Below are positions 30,230 through 40,800 of a DNA stretch of 64,000 nucleotides, piece by piece; within the stretch, counting starts at the first letter, position 1; each line of letters opens with the position of its first letter. The stretch spans positions 62,001 through 126,000 of the forward strand of contig JAIYDW010000245.1 of NCBI GenBank assembly GCA_027487315.1, given 5' to 3'. The notes under the pieces are model-generated. The model ran no database searches and was not told the origin of the DNA. It saw nothing but the letters and a program-made list of their open reading frames with translations. The translations under genes and the position numbers were made by a program. The stretch is from Verrucomicrobiaceae bacterium (lineage in GTDB: Bacteria; Verrucomicrobiota; Verrucomicrobiia; Verrucomicrobiales; Verrucomicrobiaceae).

Positions 30230-32986
30230 CTACTTCTGAAGTCGAAAAGAAATGCCCTGGTCAGGCACGACCATTCCTTCCTGGGTGAACTGAAAATTGA
30301 CAGCTTTACCAACCATCGCTTCCGCGTTTGTCCCACATAAACGCACGAACTCAGGTGTTCCGAGTTTTCGTTCCCAGCCTTGTGAACCGACATAGATTTG
30401 GGCCGATTTGCGGTCTTGGGAGACACCCACGCGGCCATTGTAAATAGCCCGACAAGTATTGAGAATCTTTCCGTCCGGAGCCAATTCCAGGTAGGTACGG
30501 TGCCAGGTGATGCCCTTCACGAAGCTAATTTGGTCGGTGAACTCGATGGGTCGCGCGTCACCGACCCGTGTCGTTGAGATATAGTACGGCTTTGGCACTG
30601 TGCTGGAAATCCCCTGGGGTTGCTTCGGTGCAGGCGGGTTGGGAGGTGGCGCTGCGGAAGTTTGTTTGCTACTGGACACATTAAAAATCAAAGCTCGCTG
30701 CGCGGTGATAGATAGCCTCCCACCCTCGTTTTTCACAGTCATCGAAAGATCGGCCTGGCCTTTGTACCAGTCGCCAACTGCACTCTCATTGGAGAATGAA
30801 ATCGTATAGGTGGCCTTCCAGACGCCCGACACGTTAATCACAGAAATCGATCCGACCACCTCCTCGGTACCTTTGTGCCACTTTTTGCGATATTCCGCCT
30901 CCTCAGCTTGGATTTGGCTGACTGGAATGAATCCCTTATCGAGGAAATCCACCCTCTGATCATAGTCAGACATCATCCCGGCGACATCACCACGTGAGGC
31001 TTTGGCGTGATGTTCGCTCAAAAAGATCTTCACATCCTCCTCCATTATCGCACGAGGAGCCTCTGGAGCGGTCTTTTTCACAGCCTTCATTACCAGCAAT
31101 GAAGTCGAATCCTGGCTTAGATTGAAAATTTGCGGAGATTCAAGTTCGGGGAGCTTGGCAGGCAGGGCAGCAGAACTGGGATTAATGGAAGCCCACCATT
31201 TGCGGGTGATGGCTGGCTTCCACTCCGCCATGCTCCCAAGCCTCCAAAAGTGCAGTGTGGAGGCAATAGCTTCCGTCATGCTGCTCCCATCATGTGTCTG
31301 CACGATGAAAACGGCCCGGCGACCTTTCCACTCACTCAAGCGAGCCAGCGCCCGCACCTGCTTGTAATCGGGCCCGACAGTCGCGTTGTTCAGCGGATTT
31401 CGAAGAGGTGCATACACTAGCAAGCATAGCTCCTTGGATTCGATCTGGTTATGCGGGCCGAGGTCAGCGATTTCTTCCACCGGCAGTGGCATGTCCACCT
31501 CAAAAATGAACTCCGGACAGGTTGCCTTCCTCATAAATGTCACCTCGATCTGCCCGTTCTGGAGTCGAACGAACTTGGATCCGTCCGCTGAGCAAAGCAC
31601 CCTATCGCCCTCGTTCGCGAGAAGTGACTTGAAACCGAAGCCTAAAGGCAGCTTGGGATGATCAAAAGCGAAAACGGTCTGGCCTGAAAACTCCCAATTT
31701 GAGTTGGGTTCCCGCCGTGAGGGAGGAATCCCTGATTTGACCATGGTTCGGAGACCCAACCGCCAGCCAGTCTGCTCCGGCCAATTCAACCTGGGACCTT
31801 CAATCCAGCTTTTCTTCCCGGCGTCATCCAATTTCTTGAAACTCGGGGACTCTTTGAACTCCCCGAGTTCCAACTTTTCAAGATCAAAAGTAAGCGGAGC
31901 CTCATCCTCGGGAAAGAAAGCGAGTTCATGCTCCTGCCACCAGAATAGATCGCCGCCAGGAACATCTCCGCCAGGCGGACGAGGAAGCTCTATTGCTACA
32001 CCGGTCTCAATTTTCAAAATCCAGATGCGTCGGGCTGCCCCATCGCCAAGTGTACATGCGATGGATTTCTGATCAGGTGCCCAAGCTAGAACGCCGTGGG
32101 GAAAAGATGGCACGCCTATGGATGCCACCTTGGTAAAGCGATGCAGGTCATAAACCCCGACGGCAGTTGTCCCTCCAGCAGCATCGCCAAAAGCAATCAT
32201 CACGCCATCGGGAGACAATGCAACCGGGGACGAACTTTGCACATTTGGGATAATCTTAGCGAAGTCGGGCTGGAGTTCTCCCAAACCCGCAGTTTTGATG
32301 CCCTCAGGAACGGCATAGCGGAAAGGCGGGGGAGCAGGAGGTGGAGGCGGGGCTTTTAGAACAGGTGGAGCGGGTGGTGGGGGATCCACAGCCATCGGTT
32401 GACCTACTCGCGAGAGTGGCGACGCGTAGGCGAGCACGGCCACTGCCGCAATGCACCTTCTCATCCATTTCAACCAGGGTAGCGGCGTGGACTGCAAATC
32501 TGACTTTTGAACCGATAGGTTTTTTGGGGCAATTCCAGCGCCCACAATTCCACCCACGAAGCCGCAAAGCACACTCGGAAGCACAGAGGCCAAACCGACC
32601 GCCAAGATCATCCACATTTGCGCTCGACGCAGAATATCTAGGGCCGCTGTAGTGGCGGAATAGGAGGCTAGCGTCGCCATTAAGATCAGTACACTTCCTG
32701 CGGCCACGGCCGCCCAGATACCTGCACTCATTCCAATTCTCGCACCAACTCCGGAGGCTTGCTCGCTCCCCGCAAGCTGCTTACAGCTTAACAGAACGGC
32801 CATGCAGCCAGACATGAAACTCAATGCTAGAGTGACCAGAAGAAGCACGTGAGCCAAATTCAATCCGATAGCGGGACTTTGCAGGAACTCCACAAAAAGT
32901 GGGGCTGGAACTCCTCCGCATAGCCCGGTTATCAACACCGTCAGGCGGGATTTGTCTGTGATTGATGATTCGAGCGAGTCAGTCAC
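30230..32986 (-). CDS. Large membrane protein with WD40-like region
   Basis: A 918-residue protein. The N-terminal 200 residues hold about five hydrophobic helices (for example NLAHVLLLVTLALSFMSG, AAVAAGSVLILMATLA and AVGLASVLPSVLCGFVGGIV). A proline-rich linker (PPPPAPPVLKAPPPPPAPPP) precedes a region of beta-propeller-like repeats (SSPVALSPDGVMIAFGDA, GVLAWAPDQKSIACTLG) to about residue 600. Two small alpha+beta domains close the protein: NTF2-like (EEDVKIFLSEHHAKASRGD, MMSDYDQRVDFL, about 645-770) and a beta-sandwich C-terminus. The start is GTG at 32986 and no clear ribosome site is seen. It is the first minus-strand gene of the island. A sensing or scaffold role is guessed from the propeller. 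No enzyme motif. Confidence 0.65.
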   Translation of the reverse strand: MTDSLESSITDKSRLTVLITGLCGGVPAPLFVEFLQSPAIGLNLAHVLLLVTLALSFMSGCMAVLLSCKQLAGSEQASGVGARIGMSAGIWAAVAAGSVLILMATLASYSATTAALDILRRAQMWMILAVGLASVLPSVLCGFVGGIVGAGIAPKNLSVQKSDLQSTPLPWLKWMRRCIAAVAVLAYASPLSRVGQPMAVDPPPPAPPVLKAPPPPPAPPPFRYAVPEGIKTAGLGELQPDFAKIIPNVQSSSPVALSPDGVMIAFGDAAGGTTAVGVYDLHRFTKVASIGVPSFPHGVLAWAPDQKSIACTLGDGAARRIWILKIETGVAIELPRPPGGDVPGGDLFWWQEHELAFFPEDEAPLTFDLEKLELGEFKESPSFKKLDDAGKKSWIEGPRLNWPEQTGWRLGLRTMVKSGIPPSRREPNSNWEFSGQTVFAFDHPKLPLGFGFKSLLANEGDRVLCSADGSKFVRLQNGQIEVTFMRKATCPEFIFEVDMPLPVEEIADLGPHNQIESKELCLLVYAPLRNPLNNATVGPDYKQVRALARLSEWKGRRAVFIVQTHDGSSMTEAIASTLHFWRLGSMAEWKPAITRKWWASINPSSAALPAKLPELESPQIFNLSQDSTSLLVMKAVKKTAPEAPRAIMEEDVKIFLSEHHAKASRGDVAGMMSDYDQRVDFLDKGFIPVSQIQAEEAEYRKKWHKGTEEVVGSISVINVSGVWKATYTISFSNESAVGDWYKGQADLSMTVKNEGGRLSITAQRALIFNVSSSKQTSAAPPPNPPAPKQPQGISSTVPKPYYISTTRVGDARPIEFTDQISFVKGITWHRTYLELAPDGKILNTCRAIYNGRVGVSQDRKSAQIYVGSQGWERKLGTPEFVRLCGTNAEAMVGKAVNFQFTQEGMVVPDQGISFRLQK

Positions 32987-33059
32987 ACTTTGACCACTAT
33001 CACATCAGCGGTTTTCGGACAAGTGGCGTGGCGATCTGCTGGATTTTTGCCAGCATAAC

Positions 33060-33404
33060 CTAAGGCGGTTCAGTCACTCCATGCTCCCATTTTCGGACAT
33101 TGTCGGCGTCAGTGTGAATCTTCCGACTAAACCCATACTGGCTCAAACCTAGCAATCTGCGTCCTTTCAACACGAGATCAGCGGAGGTTTCGGAGGCGCC
33201 TGGATATTGCTCAAGAAACCCAATCAGGCGTGGCCAGTATGAAGCAATTGGAGCGACTTCATCCCGCTCCCAGCGTTCGTAGCTTTTTCGCACGGTGTTC
33301 GAACGATACGCTGCCTGTTTCTGTGTGAGTTTCAAAAGAAGTCGCCTAGATCGGAGATACTGTCCCAAAATTTCTAAGTTCAACTTAAACCCTTTGTGAA
33401 CCAA
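33060..33404 (-). pseudogene. Truncated HTH (XRE-type) regulator gene
   Basis: The frame encodes 114 residues nearly identical to the complete regulator at 47471-47929. Both helix-turn-helix motifs are retained (LLLKLTQKQAAYRSNTVRKSYERWE and LLGLSQYGFSRKIHTDADNVRKWE regions). It stops at VTEPP where the intact copy continues for about 20 more residues. The nucleotide match ends abruptly at 33071, marking a junction. No ATG or GTG start is available. The frame stays open upstream with residues matching the other copy (FTIRAS vs FTIKAS). I read it as a broken duplicate, though a functional short protein cannot be excluded. Confidence 0.65.
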
Positions 33405-33455
33405 AGTTCGAAACCTCAGGGCTTCTGTAGAAGCCTGATCGTGAACTGGCGGAAT
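33071..33455. repeat. Direct repeat flanking the trypsin/STAND module, left copy
   Basis: About 385 bp aligning at offset 14468 to 47539-47923. The first 220 bp have only a few mismatches and the rest is more diverged, yet without large gaps. Both copies have the same orientation, so recombination between them would delete the whole plus-strand module between. Confidence 0.75.
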
Positions 33456-33552
33456 AGGCTGATGTATTGATGTGATCGTAGACGTGTCATTTTTGGCACA
33501 AAAGGACTTTTTTCTTTCGCGAGAGAAGCAAATCCATTAGATAAGTCTTTGT

Positions 33553-34542
33553 ATGGCAAAAAAGGAAACTATCACGAAACAGTCAGATTCAGGAGCGGCA
33601 CAGGTCAACTTTATGGAGCTCCAGAAACGTGTAATAGAGGGTTCCATTGAGGAGGATGAATTGAAAAAATTCTTCGTGCGCACCCCAAATAATGAGGAAT
33701 CCCTAGAGCCACATTTCCAACTTGATCCTGCCCGGGTAAAGGTCCCACCTGAAGAGGCAACGCTGGAGTCGGCGCAGATGATGAACACTGCCAATGCCTG
33801 GTGCTACCTAATGCGCAAAAACGAGTATTATCGACGAATCAATAAGCCCGGCGGCAACAAGCTTATCCGCGTCATGGCGGAGGGGGACTCCTGGTTTCAA
33901 TATCCTTTCATCCTGCATGATGTGATCGATCACATCGCCGAACGCAAGGACGTTGCTGTTCGCTGCTTCAGTGCAGCAGGGGATGTGCTGAGCAACATGG
34001 TTGCTCGACCGCAGTTTCTGGAAACGATTCGAACGGAGCGTCCGAAATACTTCCTGCTAAGCGGCGGTGGCAACGACCTCGTGGATGGCGACGGTCTGCG
34101 CAAACTACTGAAGCCCTTTGACCCAAAGCTGAAGCCAAAAAACTACATGAATGCAGAATACTCAGCTTTTAAGGCACGCCTCTTGCGCCTTTTCAAGGAC
34201 ATATTCAACCTGATCTACCATGAAGATCCGACTATCCACATCATCTGCCATGGCTACAGTTACGCTATCCCAAATAGTAAGCGCGGCCCATGGCTGGGAC
34301 GGCCCATGGAGGACATCGGCATCACTGACCGGGCGTTGCAGATGCAGATTATGACCCTCATCGTGGATGACATCAACACTGCTGTTAGTAGGGCCGCCAC
34401 CGCCGCCCGCAAGGCCGGGATCACCGTTTCTTTTGTGGACAATCGCAAGCTGGTTCCCGCCGACGGCTGGCATGACGAGTTTCACCCGAACTCCAAATGG
34501 TTCGGCAAGGTGGCCGCGACTATCAGCGCGCTGATCAAGTGA
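33553..34542 (+). CDS. SGNH/GDSL-family hydrolase
   Basis: A 329-residue soluble protein with the block structure of SGNH hydrolases. Block I is AEGDSWFQYP (nucleophile Ser in GDSW, about residue 112). Block II is a Gly-containing AAGDVLSNM (about 139). Block III is LSGGGNDLVDG (about 169-179, Asn of GGND). Block V is DEFHPNSKWFG (about 307, Asp-His pair). The first 100 residues are charged and unrecognised. There is no signal peptide, so it acts in the cytoplasm unless exported otherwise. As a lipase, esterase or phospholipase it is a plausible toxic effector. It is the first gene of the plus-strand module, and its product could be a target for activation by the proteases downstream. Confidence 0.8.
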   Translation: MAKKETITKQSDSGAAQVNFMELQKRVIEGSIEEDELKKFFVRTPNNEESLEPHFQLDPARVKVPPEEATLESAQMMNTANAWCYLMRKNEYYRRINKPGGNKLIRVMAEGDSWFQYPFILHDVIDHIAERKDVAVRCFSAAGDVLSNMVARPQFLETIRTERPKYFLLSGGGNDLVDGDGLRKLLKPFDPKLKPKNYMNAEYSAFKARLLRLFKDIFNLIYHEDPTIHIICHGYSYAIPNSKRGPWLGRPMEDIGITDRALQMQIMTLIVDDINTAVSRAATAARKAGITVSFVDNRKLVPADGWHDEFHPNSKWFGKVAATISALIK

Positions 34543-34602
34543 CGGCGCGTCCACTTTCAGGCTAACTAAATCCAGTTCAAAAATCAAACCACGTCTACCC
34601 TT

Positions 34603-36636
34603 ATGAGTTCTCCCATCCAGCCCAGCTTCCTTCGTGAAACCCCACTTTCCTCTCCTTCCCCCGCACCCACTTTTGAGATTTCCGGTTTCGAAAGTGCAGG
34701 GGCGGCCCCCCTCGCCATCATTGATCGGCCGGCGGCGGACATACCTGCGGACAAGGCGCAAAAGCACCGGGCGCGGGATTTGTTCATCCGCGGCGTCCTG
34801 ACGGAGGATCAGATGAAGGAAGCCTCTTCCTCCATGGGCGGGTTTGAGGCCATCATCGGCAAGGCGGACTTTCTGCCGGCCTATTTCCTGGAGCAGGGCG
34901 TTGTGGTCAGCCGGGCCACCTGTCTGATCAAGGCCTCCGGCGTGGCCTACAACGGGGTGTATCTGCCGGAATGGACGGGCACTGGCTTCCTCATCGGCGG
35001 AAACATCCTGGTAACGAACAACCACGTGCTGAACAGCCGCGATGTGGCCACCAGTGGGGAGTGCGTCTTCAATTTTCAAAAGACCGTGGCCGGTCTCAAT
35101 GCACCCACAAAGAGCTTCCGCCTGCGGCCGGACATCCTCTTTATCACGAGTCCTGCTGTGGGCGGGCTGGACTACACCTTTGTGGCGGTGGACGGGGACC
35201 CCGCGCGGGAGTTCGGCAGCGTGCCGGTCACCCGCAAGGCCTTCGAAATCGCCAAGACTGAGTATGCCAATGTGGTCAGCCACCCGAACGGCAAACCGAA
35301 GGTGGTCAGCATCAAGGAAAACGAGGTCAAAGGGCAGGACAAGCTGGTGGTCCACTACACCTCTGACACGATGCCCGGCAGCTCCGGTGCCGGAGTGACC
35401 AATAACATGTGGCAGCTCGTGGCCCTGCATCATGCCTCTCAGCCCACCGACATTCCCGGCTTCCCCATTCTGAATGAAGGCATCAAGTTTTCCGCTATCG
35501 CCGCGGACCTAGAGAACCGTGTGCAGGCCAGGGCGGCGGACGCGGCCATGGCCGCACGCGTGCTGGGGGTGTTTGACGGGGTGGATGAGCGGCTCGGCTT
35601 CTTTGGCACGCTAGGGCGTCCGTCGCAGGCCGCCGGCAGCGGGCTGGAGCAACTGGTGAATACCTACCAGGGCGGGGACAAGGACATCGATGTCGGCTTT
35701 TGGAATGTGGAATGGCTCAGCAACCGCTATGAAGGGAAAGCCGCCGCCGTGGCACAGGTCATCTATGACATGCGGCTGGATGTCTGGTGCCTGGAGGAGT
35801 CCTCCCCGAATGGCCTGCAGGCAGTGGTGGATGAGTTGAAAAGCGCCTACGACCTTGACTTTGCCTACGCTGCGGCCGAACCGGATGCAGCGGATAGCAA
35901 ACAAAGCTGCACCCTGCTGTGGAATACGACCACGGTGGAAGGCGGCCAGGTACCCTGGGGGGAGCCCGCTGAGACCTGGATCAGCCTGCACAGCAGGGAC
36001 TTTGCCCAGACCGGGCTGGAGGCCGTGCATGGCCAGATCTTCAACCGCTATCCGGCACTGTTCCGCTTCCGCAGCGTGGCGGATGCCGCCCCGGGCAAAA
36101 AGCTGGACTTCCACATCGTGCCCCTGCACCTGAAGGCCATGGATGAAGGCAGCCTCAGACGGACCATGGCGTCCAAGATCATTGCCGCCGCTGTCAACCA
36201 ACGCCTGGCCGCAGAACCGGATTCCGAATACATCATCGGCGGCGACTTCAATGCCGAGATCGCCAGCCAGGACTTCGCCGCACTCTCAGACGGCGGTTTC
36301 GTGGCGATCAGCGCGGAGGATGAGGCCAACGGCGTCTTCACCTACCTGAAGCGCCCCTACCTGTCCCTGATCGATCACATCTACCTCTCTCCGAACCTGG
36401 CCGCTGGGTCTGGAGCGGACAGCTTTTTTGTCGTGGCTGCGGACAGCGCCTACCCGGACTACATCCGAACCATCAGCGACCACCGGCCCATAGTCTTTCG
36501 CATGAGTCTGGGCGGCAGCAGTGATGGGGGCAGCGGATTTGAGGGCACGGCCACCCCGGGCCCGGATGCCGCCCGGCAGCAGGCCGTGGCCACGCTGAAG
36601 GCCCTGTGGGAAAAGGCAGGCGTGAAGACTGCCTGA
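34603..36636 (+). CDS. Trypsin-like protease fused to EEP-family nuclease/phosphatase
   Basis: A 677-residue two-enzyme fusion. Residues about 115-310 form a trypsin-fold protease with a complete triad: His in LVTNNHVL (about 141), Asp in GLDYTFVAVD (about 190) and Ser in MPGSSGAGV (about 261). Residues about 355-635 form an endonuclease/exonuclease/phosphatase domain with DVGFWNVEW, DVWCLEES (Glu), IGGDFNAE, LIDHIYLS and the catalytic TISDHRPIVF. All metal and catalytic residues expected for DNase I-like enzymes are present. A Ser/Pro-rich N-terminus of 110 residues lacks a signal peptide. The simplest reading is that proteolysis, by itself or by the sister trypsins, frees or activates the nuclease. 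Target (DNA, RNA or phospholipid) is unknown. Confidence 0.87.
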   Translation: MSSPIQPSFLRETPLSSPSPAPTFEISGFESAGAAPLAIIDRPAADIPADKAQKHRARDLFIRGVLTEDQMKEASSSMGGFEAIIGKADFLPAYFLEQGVVVSRATCLIKASGVAYNGVYLPEWTGTGFLIGGNILVTNNHVLNSRDVATSGECVFNFQKTVAGLNAPTKSFRLRPDILFITSPAVGGLDYTFVAVDGDPAREFGSVPVTRKAFEIAKTEYANVVSHPNGKPKVVSIKENEVKGQDKLVVHYTSDTMPGSSGAGVTNNMWQLVALHHASQPTDIPGFPILNEGIKFSAIAADLENRVQARAADAAMAARVLGVFDGVDERLGFFGTLGRPSQAAGSGLEQLVNTYQGGDKDIDVGFWNVEWLSNRYEGKAAAVAQVIYDMRLDVWCLEESSPNGLQAVVDELKSAYDLDFAYAAAEPDAADSKQSCTLLWNTTTVEGGQVPWGEPAETWISLHSRDFAQTGLEAVHGQIFNRYPALFRFRSVADAAPGKKLDFHIVPLHLKAMDEGSLRRTMASKIIAAAVNQRLAAEPDSEYIIGGDFNAEIASQDFAALSDGGFVAISAEDEANGVFTYLKRPYLSLIDHIYLSPNLAAGSGADSFFVVAADSAYPDYIRTISDHRPIVFRMSLGGSSDGGSGFEGTATPGPDAARQQAVATLKALWEKAGVKTA

Positions 36637-36677
36637 GATCAGGATCTCTTCGCCGAAAAGTCAAAAGAGCGAGATTC

Positions 36678-37817
36678 ATGGCGCACCCCTTTTTCCAAGT
36701 TCCAGCCTATCCTTGGCATCGGGAGGAAGCGCGCGCTTTCCACAAGCTCCTATATCAGACTCTTCGCGGCATTCCGCTAATCGACAGATATTATAACGCC
36801 TGCTCGGCCGAATTGGTTCCGCTTCATTTGGGCCAGCCCGTCGACTTTGTCTGGAAGGAGTTTTTGGAAAATATCACCGCTAAGGGCGTGTTGCAGGCCT
36901 TTGTGGAAAAAGTGGAGGTGGACTTCAAAAAGACCCCCGGCATGGGAGAGGTAATTGCCAGGATCCAGGCGGCCATTCCGGCGGTCCGGAAAAAAGTCAT
37001 CTCGGAGGATGTCGTGGTCCTGGACCAGGAGGAGCTGCGCACGCAAATGGAGCTGATCGAGTCTTCGACCAGTCTGAAAAAAGTGCTGGTGGTGCGTGGT
37101 GGCTCACGAAGCGGCAAGAGCCATGGCCGGTATGTGTTTGACAGCGTGGCGCAGGACATGTCGGCCGTTTCCGTCTATGTCTGCCAGGACCTGGTGGTCA
37201 CGGTGGATGATGTCGTGAACCTGCTTTTCAGCACGCTGGAGTCATCGAATGAAATGCCCGCGAGACACACGAGCCCGGAGGCTTGGTATCGCCAGGTCTG
37301 CTTCAAGCTCAAGGAGTGTGCATCGAAAGGCAAAAAGCAGGTCTGGATCGCCGTGGACGATCTCGGCCCAGCACTGGATGGAACCGCCAGACTGGACGAG
37401 GAGATCCGCAATTTCTTTGACCAGTTTGTCCTGCAGATGCCTAACCATGATTTCAGGAAATGGTTCCGTCTGATGTTTATCCACTATCCGGACAGCGTGC
37501 CCGTCAGATGGAAAAAGGAGCATTGGATCGCGGAGCGGATGGACGCCTCCAAGGTGACGGCCAAGGAGGTCAAAGAAGCGCTCAAGGTCTGCGCGGACAG
37601 TTATGATCTGAAGATGCTGGATGCCGACCTGGAGAAACGGGCGCAGGAGATCGTTGCCAACGCAGACAAACCCGTGCCTCCGGGTGAGGACCAGGCAGAC
37701 CGGCTGCAGAGGATTCATGACGCAGTCATCCAGGCGATAAATCTCATGAAGGCGACGGCTGCCAGTTACGCCGCTGCCGCCCCGCAGACACCCCGAATGG
37801 AAGGAGGTGGGATATGA
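36678..37817 (+). CDS. P-loop ATPase with effector-associated-domain-like head
   Basis: A 379-residue protein. The N-terminal 85 residues form a small helical head (AYPWHREEARAFHKLL, then PVDFVWKEFLENITAKGVLQAFVEK). It is clearly related to the head of the trypsin at 41388 and looks like the effector-associated death-like domains of NTPase conflict systems. An ATPase domain follows with Walker A GGSRSGKSH (about 140-148) and Walker B-like VWIAVDDLG (about 221-229). The rest is helical. I chose the ATG at 36678 because the head starts there. It lies 41 bases after the nuclease fusion and overlaps the next gene by ATGA. A homotypic head-head contact could bring the protease to this ATPase. Confidence 0.72.
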   Translation: MAHPFFQVPAYPWHREEARAFHKLLYQTLRGIPLIDRYYNACSAELVPLHLGQPVDFVWKEFLENITAKGVLQAFVEKVEVDFKKTPGMGEVIARIQAAIPAVRKKVISEDVVVLDQEELRTQMELIESSTSLKKVLVVRGGSRSGKSHGRYVFDSVAQDMSAVSVYVCQDLVVTVDDVVNLLFSTLESSNEMPARHTSPEAWYRQVCFKLKECASKGKKQVWIAVDDLGPALDGTARLDEEIRNFFDQFVLQMPNHDFRKWFRLMFIHYPDSVPVRWKKEHWIAERMDASKVTAKEVKEALKVCADSYDLKMLDADLEKRAQEIVANADKPVPPGEDQADRLQRIHDAVIQAINLMKATAASYAAAAPQTPRMEGGGI

Positions 37818-40800
37818 TTATCGGACGCCGCAGCATTCATGATGTCACCGCCTTTTCCCAGGGACTGGAAAAAGCGGCCCGGGGGGTGATCCGCATCACC
37901 AGTGACGTTGCCGAAGATGCGAGCGTGTGCTCCGGCTTTTTGATCACTGATTCCCTGGTCATCGTGCCAGCCTATGCGCTGGCCAATAATCCAAGTAAAG
38001 TTTTCCTAACCGGAAGTTTCACAGACGATGACGACAGGTTTGAAATGGAGTTGATCAGCAAGGACCTGCCTTCAGCGATCCTTTCAGCCGAAGTGCGTCC
38101 TGTCGTGCTGCGTCTTCAGAGCGCCTTCCCTGAGCGCGTTTTGACCTTGGGGATGGAAAGCTCTGTGGTGGATGAACCGATGTTTGTGCTTCATTTTCCC
38201 CAGGGCATGCGAAAGGTAAGTCTGAGCATCGGTCGTATGGTTGAAGCTGAGGCCGGGTGGCTGCACTATGATGCGGATACCGAAGGTGGCTCGGGCGGCG
38301 GGGCTATTTTCAGCGAAAGGAACTGGGCGGTGATCGGCATGCATGTCGTGTCAGATCATGAGCGCCAGTTGAACAAGGGTGTGACCCTATCGGCCATGCT
38401 GGACGCGCTACGGATTTCTCCGGCCTGGGGGGAGATCGCCGCCTACCATCGGCTGGCGGATGTATCGGTCGCCAGACCCGATCCGGAATGTTCCCGGCCT
38501 CAGGAGACCGTTGTGGAAATCGAGTCCCTCATCAAAGCGGCGGTGCAGTGGAGCTTTGACCCGGGGACGCTGGAGCATGCCGCCCAGGTGCAGCCTTTGG
38601 TGGTGGTGCAGCCGGGCGCATCGAACTGGATGTTGAAGGCGTCTGAAAGGCAGCGGATCCTTTCCCAGGCGGGTGATCTGCACGCGCTGCGGGGCGTGTA
38701 TGAAAAGCTCGATGAAGTGATCTCTTCTCCGGGCCAGCAGGTGATCGACCGCATCCTGGAAGGCCCGCCCTATGATCTGGACCGAATCAAGGAGGAACTG
38801 CTGCCCTACTGGCAGCAGGCGGTGCGCTGGTTCGGGCCGGTCGAGCCGCAACTGCCCACGGCGGTGGAGGTGAACCAGAACCTGGAAAAACGCCGGGTGC
38901 GCAGCCGGCTGGAAAAAATCACCGGGCAGGACTTCCGGGGCCGTAGGCAGGAGCTGGCCTTGCTGAAGGCCTGGTATGAAAACGATGAGATGGGGCCAAT
39001 GGTAGTCAGCGGCATTGGCGGGATGGGAAAGTCAGCCCTGGTCGCCAAATTCGCCCTCAGCCTGCCAGAGACCGCGGTGCTGTTGTGGCTGGACTTTGAT
39101 CGGGCGGATCTAGCCCCTGATGACGCCGTGTCCATCCTCAGCCTAATGATGGAGCAGATGGCCCTGCAGTTGCCGGACTTTACCGGCAGGACCATCTCGG
39201 AGGCGGACTGGAAAAGGTTTGCCGGGGAAATCGGAACCGCCATCGCCGAAGGCCCCGGTTGCCTCCTCGTGCTGGACGGCTTTGAGGTGGCGCAGCACTT
39301 CAAGCAGTATCAGGAGATCTGGGAGGTGCTGGAGATCATCCTATCCCAGGCTTCGAATCTTCGGGTCATTGTCAGCGGCCGCGCCCCGGTCAGGGAGCTG
39401 AAGCTGAATGATCGGAAGGCAGGCAGCCTGCCTCTCGAAAAGCTGGCCGAAGAAGACGTCGTTTCATGGCTAAGGACCCACGGCATCGAAGACCCGGAGG
39501 TGGTGATGAAGATCACCCGAATCTCTAGGGGGATGCCCCTGATCCTGCGGATGGCCGTTTATCTCGTGGACAAGGGGGAAGTCAAAGTAATCGAAGACCT
39601 GCCTCAGAATCTCCACGACATCCTGATTGAAGGTTATCTCTACCAGCGCATCTTGGACCGGGTGGTCGATCCTGAACTGATGTCCGTGGCCAGGGAGGCG
39701 CTGGTGTTGCGTCGGCTCGATCCCCAGATCCTGAACGCGGTGATAACGGGAAAAGCCCTCAAAGGCATGGAGGTGGAAGACGTTTACACTCGGCTCCAGC
39801 ATGAGATCAGTCTGGTGGATGATGAAGCATTGACCCTTCCAACGGGGGGGGATGGCAGCCTAGCTCTGAGACCGGAGGTGCGTTGCGCCACCCTCTGCCT
39901 GCTGGAGCACGAAGACCAAGCCTTGGTCAGGGAACTGGATACCCGGGCCGTCGCCTGGTATGCGGAGCAGGATCTGACTCAGCCAGAGAATGCGGCGGAA
40001 CTCGTGTATCATAGTTTGCGACTGAAGAACCTAGCCAGGGCTAAGGCCGCCTGGCTGCCGGAATGCGCTAGCCTGCTGAAATTCGCAGAAGAGGAACTGC
40101 CGGAAGACGCCAAGGCAGAGCGCAAGTGGTTGCGTGAGCAACTCGCTGGGACCGGTGGGGACGGGGACTTGAAAATTTGGGAGCAGGAGGCGGTCCAGCG
40201 GATTCGGTCATCCCTGAGCCGAGGCCTGGAGCGGACTCTTTTCGGCATTTTGGGGGAAAAGACGCAGCGCAGTGAAAACAGTCCCCTCATATTCTATGAT
40301 GCCTGGGCGTGCTTCAAAGTAGGGGATTTGCAAGCAGCTTGGAACATCCTCAATGCTGCTGAAGAAAGTGCCGGACATATTCGACGTGATCGGACGGTGC
40401 TGGGTGCCCTGTTGGCACGAGAGTTGGGTAAGTTAGAGACCGCCGACCAATGGCTGGCAAAAATTCTGGCGGATGACTGGCCTTCTGGCAACGAACATCC
40501 GATAAGAATTGAGGCTCTAGCTATCCGTTCGGCGCGCATTCGGCTGACCATAGACCTCCAGGGGGAAAAGACGCTCGCGGAAGAACTAAAAGGAGCGCCG
40601 GAATTCTTATTTCATGAGTTGAGAAGGATTCTGACCGAGGCAGACGTCACGCTGCCGAGCCTAAACTTCCTTTTTGATCGGAATCGCAATATCGAGTCCT
40701 ACAGGAGATCGACGGTGATTCCAATGCACCACGAGGCTTTGACACACTTCCGGCACAGCATCGAGAGAATAAGATCCTACAAGGCCACGAGCATGGATAA

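Noticed and set aside
34162..35433. Long minus-strand frame (423 codons) opposite the SGNH and trypsin-EEP genes
   Set aside because: Entirely antisense to two genes with clear catalytic motifs. Composition is the His/Gly/Arg-rich pattern of a GC-rich antisense shadow.
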